Positions 40,755-52,800 of a stretch of DNA of 64,000 bases are shown in pieces. The position numbers were made by a program, and so were the translations under genes. How positions within the stretch are numbered: position 1 is the stretch's first letter; each line of letters opens with the position of its first letter. Under the pieces are notes generated by a model. The model was not told where the DNA came from and did not search any database. It saw only the letters and a program-made list of their open reading frames with translations. Origin of the DNA: Acanthaster planci (taxonomy: Eukaryota > Echinodermata > Asteroidea > Valvatida > Acanthasteridae); NCBI RefSeq assembly GCF_001949145.1, contig NW_019091387.1, positions 1,225,329 to 1,289,328 on the forward strand, given 5' to 3'.

Positions 40755-40809
40755 ATGATGCGAAGGAGGTTGTCCTCGTGTTTCCGAGCTCAGAAAGAGA
40801 ACAAGACAG
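40755..40809 (+). CDS. CRACD-like exon 1
   Basis: ATGATGCGAAGGAGG opens MMRRRLSSCFRAQKENKT and ends in phase 1 at ACAG/GTAAGA, a strong donor. Two adjacent ATGs make the exact start ambiguous by one codon. A short upstream frame, MADFQ-stop at 40433-40450, could be a uORF if the transcript begins earlier. Confidence 0.6.
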
Positions 40810-43800
40810 GTAAGAGATGGTGTTCTTTCTTATCTGTGTTGTAGGTGATGTGATACCAGTACATACAGTTCCCAGGATAATTCACAGCATTTTGACAGTC
40901 GTCGCCATTTTTCACTGTCTGTGGTTTGATTCCCCCCAGTGTAGGGCCAGGATATTGATTGAATTCTCAAAGCCTCATTATAGCAAGACCATCTTGTAGG
41001 CCATTTTGCCTGACCTGAGACTGTTGGGGTCACTGGTGGTGCAAGGGAGAGGCCACTTTTTGCAGGTCCTATAGGAGTGGGGCTTAAATGAATGGATCGG
41101 CCTATCAATGGCAAAAACCTGATGGTCTCACAACTCCCCCCCTCTACTTTGAAAATCGTTCTGCCTCCATTTATTAGGGTTTTTCAATGCACCAAAAAGT
41201 TTTTTCCCATTTCCACCTCAACTCAACATTCATGTCATGCAGTTGGAAATAATAAAGTTCATGTACATGTACACCAGTACCATGTCACGCTGAACCAAGC
41301 TGTCCTTCTTGTATTAACCACTTCCTGCCTGGGACTCCCAAATCGGAGACCTATGGTTTATATGCGTGACCGGGGTCTCCGAACTCGAACAAAGANNNNN
41401 NNNNNNNNNNNNNNNNNNNNNNNNNNNNNNNNNNNNNNNNNNNNNNNNNNNNNNNNNNNNNNNNNNNNNNNNNNNNNNNNNNNNNNNNNNNNNNNNNNNN
41501 NNNNNNNNNNNNNNNNNNNNNNNNNNNNNNNNNNNNNNNNNNNNNNNNNNNNNNNNNNNNNNNNNNNNNNNNNNNNNNNNNNNNNNNNNNNNNNNNNNNN
41601 NNNNNNNNNNNNNNNNNNNNNNNNNNNNNNNNNNNNNNNNNNNNNNNNNNNNNNNNNNNNNNNNNNNNNNNNNNNNNNNNNNNNNNNNNNNNNNNNNNNN
41701 NNNNNNNNNNNNNNNNNNNNNNNNNNNNNNNNNNNNNNNNNNNNNNNNNNNNNNNNNNNNNNNNNNNNNNNNNNNNNNNNNNNNNNNNNNNNNNNNNNNN
41801 NNNNNNNNNNNNNNNNNNNNNNNNNNNNNNNNNNNNNNNNNNNNNNNNNNNNNNNNNNNNNNNNNNNNNNNNNTAAAAGCAAATTTATTGAAAAGAAAAA
41901 CAGCAAAAGGTACATAGTCATGGAACAGGAGGTTAGAACTGTTAAGTCCCCTCCCTCACCCTTCCCCGGCAGTGTGTCATGAGGTCACATGTCCACCTTT
42001 CTTGCAAGCTCACCCATACTTTCACCCAGAATCCACCCCCAGCATATAGGCCTGCTCTCTGGGGTTTAACTCTCAGTTGTTTGGCCTTGTTTAGGTTTGT
42101 GCATGTTTTATCCCCCAATTTTTTTTATCTGTCCCCCCCCCGCAGAAGTTGTGTGACCCAACCCAACAAAAAGGGTCAAAACTCTCAAAGTCACTTTCGA
42201 GTGGTACATGTACCTTGCAGAGTTTAAAATCAATAGGAACCCTGGACATTTTTCACCTGCAAAATTTCCATTTTCATCAGGATACCAAACTGAGTGATAC
42301 ATCAAAACAAGGAGCTCAATCTGCTCTAAAGCTAACTGAAAATAATGTCAGAATATATTGCCTTAAGAATCATTTTGTGATATCAGTCACATTTTTGTTA
42401 CCAACTACAATTAAGCATTGGAGCCCTGTGTGATAATGGACGTGTGCAAAGGTGTGAGATTTGGTTCATTCCAGAGTGTCGGCTGCACGTAACATGTGGT
42501 ACATTACTCAGTTTGTCTGCAGACCAATTACTGTCATTCCCCAAGCTACACATGTACTTTCTGAATACTACTGACTTGACGATCAGGATACCATGAACTC
42601 AAAGGAAAAGGTGCACTTTGATACCAGTAATCACACAAAGTACCAAGCTTTCCTTCGTTGTAACTTAATGTGTTTGAAGGCTCATTAAACAACACAGTTT
42701 GCCATCACCAGCCTTAATTTCCAGAGTGGTTTAACTGTGCAGTAGGCCATGATACTACATGTATATTTATAGACAAAATTATGTACATGTATCAAATCTG
42801 TTGTCAAATCTTATAAGTGTGAGACTTCGACAACTTGAGCATCATTATTAAAGTCAAAACCCCTTTCAATTGGGCTTTTTACTTGCCATTTTCTTGGACA
42901 GGACTCACCCTGTCCAGCAAAATCCTACTGTCCCTCTCTATAAAAAAATCCTGCATGGCCTGCTGACACTTGATTTCAGTCTGACTGTGTCTAACTTTTT
43001 AGCCCTGTGCTTGATGATGCACCAGTTCAGGAGCTCAGCCAGAAAGATCTGCTCAAAGCTTTGCACCAGGATATGACCCCTGTTACTCATTTGTATCTCC
43101 CTCCCCTCTCCCATATAATTGTCAGCTGTGGGGACTTGGCCAGCAGGAAGCCACAAGCTAGTCATCAATTCTTCTTGATAATGTGATCATACCTTGGTTG
43201 GGGGGAGTGGGCTACTGGCATCATTAGCAAAAGGGGATGTTTGATAAGTATGTTGTTTGTAGAGTTAAAAGGAAAGTTGCTGATCAGACGGTCACATCTT
43301 GTCATTTCCGGCAGGAAATCGCATCAATATTTGGTGGGAAATTGCAATAATATTGCAAGTTAAGTCTTGAGTTGAGTTCAAGTTTTTATGTACAGTGAAA
43401 CCAGTGTTAGCAGGATTGATTAGTGTATATCCCACTTGTCATTGGACATCGGAAGGGTTCGTGATATGGTGGTCCATTTAGGAATGCTGTGAAGCAAAAT
43501 TGAGTACGTTTTGCTCATATTTTGATGGCCAACTCAAAGGCGAGTTTGTAACTTTTGGGTTATTCTTGGCATAAGTAGTGCCAGTTCGTTTCATGTGAAC
43601 AGTTGGCAAACTTCCATTCTCGGTGCTGGTATGGTCAGTGTGATATGTGTAGCAAATTGATTACTGGATTCATGTATATTCTGGGTTTAAAATTCAATTC
43701 ATCTTTGTATGCATGCAAGTTTCAGTGGTTTCTTTCTGGGATCATTCAGTATTGAACAATTGTGAACCATTCAGGTTTTAGAAATTGGAACTTTTTTAAA

Positions 43801-46800
43801 GTGTAACGCATATGTGCAGGTACATGTGTGTCAGGAAGCATACAAAGTTCTAAAGATGTTTGGCTTCAGATTCCCACAACACAAAAAAGGAAACAGAAAA
43901 AGTTCATTGAAAAGAACAGATGTCAGTCAAATTCAACTCCATTTTGTGAATTGAATACATGTATACAGTTAAATAATGCAAAAGCACCAAATAGGTTTTC
44001 GTGTAGCAACATGGTGCTGCACTGTGTACATATGCATGTACTACTTGCTTGTTTCCCCTGGCTAAAACTAAAGCACGTATGCCAAAGTTTGTTTCATGGG
44101 GGAGGTTAAGGTAAATTAATGCCCATGCTGCAAACATACAGTTGCAGGGACATACATGTACATGTATGTACACGTGTAACCCCTAGCATTTCCCGTCCTT
44201 TTGTTATTGGACTGTTCTTCCAAGTGTTTTGAACTAATGGTAGAACTGATTCATGCAAAATTGATAATTTGATAACGAATGTTGATTCAGAATCAGAGAG
44301 CACCTACATGTATGTTATTATGGATTCATGTTTTTGATTACTCACTTGCATGTGATGGGTGTCAGGTTGTTGCCACCAAGACTTTTTAGGACTTAGTCCA
44401 ACTTAAGCAGCTTTGACAACTCCTGGAACTGAGCGTGTGTCACCCAGGAAATCATATTTAACGTGTCATTTACAAGGTCGCAATTGTCTTGTTGCACTAT
44501 TGAAACGCATGGAAGAAAACAATTAATGAGAGGAATTGTAAAGTGTTTTGTTGTCCTTGCAGCACCACGTCAGTTGGATGAGTCGCGCCAGAAAGATGAT
44601 GTGTACATACAAGTAAATGTCAACACTGTCACCGATGAACCACTCCCTGTCAAAGCGGAGGACATAGTTACACCAACAGCAGCACCTGAACTGGAGAGCA
44701 GCTCTCTGACCACACAGCAAATCACAGACACAGAGAGAGAACAGGTGGCCTCGGACTCAGGACAAGAGCAACAAGAGGAAGGAGACCCATCGACCAGCAA
44801 CTCGACCCCAGAAGATCAAGAAGATGATGCCCCAGAAGTAGACAAAGAGGGCAGCTCCACCCAGCAAGCAGACCCAGGCACAGATGAGGACTCGGACGGG
44901 ATCGAACCGGAATGGACGATACTCGATGCAGATGACCTGACTGGTGCCGACTACCCGGAGTTTGTCAAATTGCGCAACAGCAAGCGAATTTCCAAGGCCA
45001 GCTCGAGGAAGTTTGACATTTCTGGCTCCTGGGAGCTGCTGTACAATATGGCTGCCGCCGAGATTGAACAGCCGATGGAGGTTGGCCAGGAGTCGGCAGT
45101 AGAGGGCGCTGATCATAAGGATGAGGAAGAACAGGTGCACGAGGCTTTAAGAGAGAGTGAAGAAGATGAACTTGAGCCAGGTAAATTTGTTCTTTCCTTC
45201 TGTTGTTGTGGTATCAAAATGAAGCATTCCTCATTGGAAAGTGCTTTTCACTTGGTACAATGTAAATGAGGCAGCAAAGGGGGTTGAAATCCCACTTTTC
45301 ATACATATATGGCTGCGTCCAAATTACTTGGCTATGGCTTGAAATTACACACGACTCTATGTTGTCCACTACCATAGACTCAGGCGTAATTTCAGGCCAC
45401 AGCCAAGTAATTCAGACACGGCCTGTCATCCCGATTACATCTCCCGTAACAGCTTTTATCCTTTCCAGGGATTATTTTGTATGTTATGAATGGGATTGGG
45501 GGGGGGACGATTTTGGGGTCACAAAGCATATAAAATCTTATCTTCACCCTAAACGAATTGACTTTTCAAGTTTTTAATGTTTTCAAAATGTCTAATTCTT
45601 ATTTTCTCTCCTTTGGTCTGTTTATAACAACTTCCATATATGTACGTATACTCCTGGGGAGCATAAATTTCATTCATGTCTCCAATCTGATCAAATTGGC
45701 CAGGGTGAAAGTTTGTAAAAATGGTGATTTGGTGGATGGGTTGGAACATGTAGGTTTTTACATCTTTAACACATGTATGAATAAATTTCATTTAACATTT
45801 TAGACCAGGGTTTTTTTTGGTAATATACATGACATACATGTATGTACGGTACATGTACAGCCAACATGAAGTAGACCTGAGGTGGACACTTTATTTGCAC
45901 CATTTTTTTTTTTATTTTTTTTTTTTTTTACTTTTCAAGGCTTGTCATCCTTGTCAAGTTTCACTTGATATCTCCAGACAGTCATCACATATGTACATCA
46001 GTGACGTATCTAAAGGGAGGCATGGGAGGGCATCCCTTCCCCCAGCTCGAGGCTTGTGCCACCCCCCTCACCCACACACTTGTGTGCCCCTTGCTCAGAA
46101 ACTAGAGAAGGAAAAAATCTTATGATAGTCAGCCTCGGTCCATGTTTCACTTTTCACTCACTGAGAACAAGGTACATGTAGTTCAGATCCTAACGTACCC
46201 CTCTCCTCCCCCTCTTGAAAATGAAGGGCCCCAAGTACCCCCCCCCTGCAAAATGTACCTCAGCTACACCATTGCCAAGGCATTGGGTACAGTATGTCAG
46301 ACACAACTGAGACTCCTCAGGATGACACAGTCAGCAGAAAGCACTTGTCAGGATACAGTGACAATCCACAGTATCTGGCAGTGGGACAGACACTGTGGGC
46401 TTGGATGTGAGCCAGGCCCACAAGAGTCCCATCAGGGCAGTTGTTGAACGTGTACATACTTGCTTGGAGCTTTTTTCTGCATGTTTTGTTTTATACTGAG
46501 CAGACCTGGCAACTCTCTTCCATCACTGCCAAAGAAGTTGTCTCCTTGAAAGTTTACAAACGTCAAACACTTGTCATTACTTGGTGTATGTCACTCATTT
46601 TGTTTGGATTCTCTCTGCTTTGCCAAGGAAGGGGCCTTGGTCAGTTGATAGAATATCTGGGAATAAGTTGGACTGAGTAGTGATGTTACCAGGGGCACTC
46701 TCCGTCAGTTTCATTTTTATGGTGGTCTTTTCATGTATTACTCTCAATACTCACAGGTGTAAGATAACCCACCACATCGCACGATTAATTAGTTACTGTA

Positions 46801-49800
46801 ATTTTAATCGATACATGTAACTATTAAGTAAATCATACGCAGTTCATCCATTGGTTGCAAGTCATGATCTGTATATGAACCAGTTAATGAATGAACATTT
46901 TAATGAAAATGAGCGGTCAACGCTGACCTTTCTGGCAACTTGAAATGTAATTGTATGATGCAAGAACATACCGGTTCTCCTGGTCTGATAGAGAGTAGTC
47001 TCCAGTTTGCCAGTGGGTCGCAGGAACGCTCTTCTGAACAAGAGTAACTCACTCAAAAGTGGCTAGCTTGACTGTTTGAAATAATGACTCAGAGAAGGTT
47101 GCACATTGCTGTTCACCAAGCCCTTTTGCGCAGACAAGGAAGAACGGGCGTTTTCTCCCAGCAACAATTTTTTGCTGTGCCGATACACATATCCACATGT
47201 ATGTACATGAATGTCCGGGTTTGCACACAGGCAATGCAGAGTACATGTACTGTATATGTACATGTTATACAACTGACCTTTTTACGGATGTACATGTACA
47301 TGTATAGTAAGTTTGCCAGGCACCCAGTTTAATCCCTTGTGAATAAATGCTTTTATTTTGCAACAAGCTGGCCCTAGGTGACATACGAGTACACATTTTT
47401 TTGCAGACGTTTGCCCCAGATCTCCACTTTTTAAAAACAAGATACCTGCACTTCCTTATTTCATAACTGCGACAAATAATGAGTCTTGAGAGTTTTTTGT
47501 TCAAGATTGGCCAGTGCGACATCTTTTACATGTATGGAAGCTGTACGTGTATATATGAGGCTCAAGGTATCTGTAGGATTCACTGTTCAAGATACATGTA
47601 CATGTATGCATGTAAAAATGATGCAGAGTTTGCACCCATGGCAAATTGCCCATTCTTTCCAACCATACGCCCTATTGTGTGGTTACAATCAGCAGATCAG
47701 CATGATCAAGTTGTGCCAACAGTCAGCACTGTGTGAAATATCCAATTTCACTCCCCATTTTCAAAACACAGTCTTCCAAAACCGCAAATTAGAAAGATGG
47801 TCTGCATGTAACGTCAAAGCATGCAGTAAGATGGACAGATCATGCCAAGCTACCCCCTCCCCCGCCCAGAGCTGTGGGGTGGGAGCCAGACGGACATCGG
47901 ACCCCACAGCATAATGCCAAGATGTGGAACAATTGCACAGATCAATCAATCCCACCACATGTACCGGTACAGCTACAGTATGTACATTATTGATCCACTT
48001 TTTAAAATGGCTGTACTTGTCAATTGTTTTTCTTGCTGGTGGTTTGGTAATCAAATATGTGCTGTTACCCCATTTTAGCTTGGCACAAAATTATTTAGTC
48101 ATCTGTGATACTGTTGAAAAGAAGCTGCTGAAAACTTGTACTCACCACTTCCTTTCCCCTACCCTCCTGCTCAGAGAGCTTCCTTGACACATTGAGTCCA
48201 ACCTAAGGTGTGTCTGTACACTTCAGCTCAACCTCTTTTCTTTATTTGAAGAACTGCTCTCATGAAAGTAAATTAGTTACTTGACATGAGATCATTTACA
48301 TAAATGACAATGCTGGTACCAGGTAGCTGACAGACCTCCCCTGGTGATCAATATGTACTCAGTTTGATAGGATGACCCCTGACCTTTATTATGACAGGAT
48401 AATAAAAACTTGATGTCCTTTTAAAGGGCAGGTATGGAATGAATGGTGTGTCATTGAATGTTGCCAACCATTCGGGATTAATAGAGAATATAAAAGATGC
48501 AATTAATAAGTCAGTTTTCTTAATAGATAAAGTTTTGTCTTTTTTATCAAGGTTGATGTTAGTCCTGGGCATTTTGAGCCATGTATATAAGAGGGGAAAC
48601 TTGTCCTTTAAGTTTAAGACCAAGATTAACAAACACTCTGATAAGCAAGTTGGCCCAGCAAACTTGTACATGTATGTAGCTGCACACACCAGCACTGTCT
48701 ATGTTCATGTACAGTTAAAGTCTAGCAGACCAAAGCTTTACAGCACTTCAGCAAACAAACCCAACACCATCATCCTTTCAACAAGGCCTAGGTCCTTAAT
48801 CCCAGGTAAATAATGTGATTAAATGAGCAAGCAAGGAAACACACAGAGACTTGGCAATAGAGCCAGGTTTCCTGCTCGGAGTAGGAGCGGACAGGGCGAC
48901 ACCCATCTCAATTTGTTTGCATTGTGGGAACCCCATTCTTCTTGTCCAGTGAGGAGCCTCGCATGTTAATTTGCCGGACGGACAATGCTGGCTTATTGTG
49001 TGCCATCTGCCTGTAGCTGTCTGCGCTGGCCCTAGTGGTTGTAGTCTTGGTGGATTGTTACTACTGCGGCATTCATTCACCAAGTGTGTTTGTTGTTGCA
49101 CCTGTTGTAATGAAACTCAACAGCCCATCACTCACATGTGTGTGCATGAATACATGTACATCATATGAGTCCATGCACCATAGTTGAGTAACCAGCAGGT
49201 TGTGGATAGAAGGCTTCTCCACCAAATCAAGGTACCGGTACATTATAAATGGATAAAGTTCAGTTGTTTAAGTTTTTGTATTCATTTACACGCAGCATGT
49301 ACGACACATCTGTTTTGTGAATTGCCCTAGTTTCCCTACTTTGTCTGCAAGTTCTAAATTAGGCTGTATCATTAAGCTGAGTGAGTATTGGATCACATTT
49401 CGTGTGGACTACAGTAGACTGGATTTCATAGCACCGGGAGCAGTTTTCAGCCACTGAAACCTGTAGAATTGTACCTTGCAGATGCCATAGTGACCTCAGC
49501 ACGGAACTGTAACTGGTAAAAGCGACCTCAGTACATGTACATTGCATACGGGTGCGCTGTGCCAAATTGAGACAGTGGTAGAAATCCCCATCATACACAT
49601 GCCAGAATGCAAGAATTTCCTTATTTAGTTGCCAACATTTTTAGCTGGCTTTCATGAAAGTTACCCGGCCCATAATGTATCAGCACACCATTCTTGTGGA
49701 AATTCTACATAAAAAATACTACTATAAATGTCTTGCTGGTTAGTCAGGGTAGGCATTCACCACATTCAGGGGACAAGTTCCTTTGTTAGGGAAATTTGAA

Positions 49801-52800
49801 TCAAGTTGTGGGGACATTTCTGAGTCCCCACAATGTTTTTGATCCCACAAAATAAGTGAAATATCAAGTATATATCCCACAATTATGGTGCGGGAACATG
49901 TTTGTTTGCTGGAGAGTTCTTGGAGGGCAGTTTGACTTGAAGAATATCAAGGTGAACTAGGCAAATGGGAGAATGTAATATCAGCCTATCAGCACTTTTT
50001 AACTACTGATTTTACAACACTAAACTACTTGACAGATTTGATTGCCATCCAGCCAAAAGTGGCATTTGACCCAAGTCATGTCACCATGGTCACATGCACC
50101 TGTGTAGACATGCATGTATGTACAGCACTTGTAGGACTATGTACACTGTATGCTTGTTACATTTGGAGTTGAGTGACTCGTTTTTGTTCAGCATGAGAAT
50201 TAAGTCTGATTGCCGCATTTTCGAGAAATCGCAGGTAGGCACCTGTTCATAGACTTTAATAGCATACATACAGCGTACATGTACCTGTACACGTAGGAAG
50301 GACCATTGGTTTCACTTTTTGGGAAGCTAATGTAGAGATAGTTATTTAACTTATGAAAGGTGTTTCACTTTGACTTGTGGCATGCATCTTTGTATGTTCA
50401 GTAAATGTCCCATTGAACACAGTTACATACAAATAAATGCTCCATCCATGCAGTGCCCTCCTGCTGCCAGTGGTGGTAAGCATTGTAAACCATTGCATGG
50501 AGCCACTGTTCTGTAACAGTTGCTCTGCACTAAACCTAACACAATGCTTTCAGCCATTGAAGGAGGCCATCCGGAATGTCCAGTGAAACATCATCTGATA
50601 CATTTATGTCAATATGAGGAAATGATCATGTGCTGGGAATATGGCAGAGCCAGTTATACAGGGCATCATGCTTTTGTAATCAGTCAAACTGTATTTTTTA
50701 AGATGCCTGGTATGCCAGTTGAAAACAAGGAACAAACAGAATTTAAAATTGTTGAACCAAACTCATAATGCATTAGGCATTATGGTCTATGAAATTGAGA
50801 TACATGTAGGATATATGTACATGTACAAAAACACCTGCAGTGGTGACAAGTAGAGAGATATTATGTGGCAGATACTTGACCACATTGCTGTAAATGTGTC
50901 AGGTGCCCTCCCTCCCACACAGACACTATGGGTTGTGCACATTCTGAGGAAATTGTTCAGAATGCGTATTCTGTACCACTTGTGTAGACCAGTAAGCATA
51001 CTTCAGATTGTTGCCATTTTCCTTGCAGACTACTTGTGTGTCGTACTACACATTAAAAAGTACCATTCTGCAGATAGCAAATTTGCATTGTAACCCTATT
51101 GCACTTCAATCAGTTTTTGTTATAAGTGCATTCATACATGTACTGTATAATATGTACATGCAATGAAAGATTATGTGACAAAACTGACAAACTGCTGAAC
51201 GGATGTGAACTTGTCCATTCTTTCCTGTAATTAATTTGAATCCTTGTAAAGTTTGCTGATGTTTGATTACATGTTTCAGAATGAGTCCTAATCATTTTTC
51301 ACTCATTTCCATCAGAAAAGCATAGGCTCTAAATATTTTTTATTTTTTAGATATGACTCATTTTGACATCCTCATGAATGTGGATCTCATGAGGATAGAT
51401 GCTTCACATGGCGGGTGCCTATATATTGTTTTGTTCTGCAAGATTTGTTGAACTGAAATTCAAAGCAAACTGCATGTACATGTACATGTACTGGTGTAAT
51501 GGTTGTAATGCTTGTATTTTTGTGCTGAGACAGGTTGTTATTAAGTTCATTGGTAGAAACTGTACCATTGCGAGATGTCCATAAGCATTAAATATTGTCT
51601 AAATCAGTCTCTGGCGAGTGTGAGCATATGCAGTGGAGAAACCGCATGCACACTGACTGGGCATGTACAAAAGACTGTGAGGAATATCATTTTGTTGCAT
51701 TCAGTCCATTGATAATGGTAGCTAGACAGCAGGCAAACAACCTGTATTGTTAGTCATATTTTGTCAACTGGTTCCTGCATGTGGTCTCCTTTGACCCCTT
51801 GCAGGTACATGTACATACACCTGGGCAAGGGGGCACAGTTTACTGTATGTTCTCCTGCTTGTACATACGGTAGAACAGTGCCATAAACGTTTCTCATTGC
51901 AACATACCGGTACTCTTTGGGAAACAACTTCTTGAGGCCTTGTTTATGTGTTTTCTTTTTCAGTTCACTGACATACAGTACATGTAGAGTGAAGTGTGTT
52001 GGTTGTGCATGTGTTAGTGTTGGCTATAGACTAATCCGATTAGACGCCCTAACTGTGGTGGCACTGTACTCACACGCACATTCTTCAGCTTGACGCGCGC
52101 GTGCAAATGGCAAATCAACACACCCTATTGGTCGAAGAGGCATGTAACGCGTGCGTACCACCTGTCCACGCGTGTTGTGCCACTGCAGTAATGGCTTCTA
52201 ATTCTGCTGGTCGAATTACGCTATACAAGTACGATATATGTTGGCTAGAGATCAAGAAATAAGGTTCCCTAAATATTACTGTGATACATACGGTATACAT
52301 ATGTGTACATGCACATGTACTGTATGTTGTCCATGTGATTGCAATGGTTTCTTTATTATGTGAGTACATGTAGCTCTTGTGTTTCCATATTTGGCAAGCT
52401 ACAGCAAGCTTTTCTCATAATTATGCCTTTTCTTATTATTATGAAAAGATTATTTTTGCTTATTTTGTGGAAGTTATTGTAGTTGTAATGAATTCTACAA
52501 TGAATTCGTCACAACTACAATAACTTCATTACCATCTGATTTACATGTACATTGTAATTATGGCATTGTCGTGTACATGTAAATGGCAATTTTTTGGTCG
52601 CATAGACTGCATCAAGTACAAATCTGCATACTGTTTGTTGAATGAGCAGATAAACATGCATGATGTGCATTTCATGTGTCCACATACATATATGAGCATG
52701 GGTTACTAAAGAGGGATGTTATATTCTTCTTATTTGGGTTAGTTAACAATAGGTTGGGGAAGTGGTTCCTTTTACCAAAGGCGTTTCTCAAGACTATAGC

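Larger units (their letters stand above)
40810..44562 (+). other. Intron 1 of the CRACD-like gene, with assembly gap
   Basis: Contains the start of a family B TTAA element at 41314, cut by the N run 41396-41873. No exon recognised. Confidence 0.55.

Noticed and set aside
41092-41982. Open frame of 296 codons on the plus strand
   Set aside because: Produced by the 478-base gap; real sequence on either side shows no protein features.
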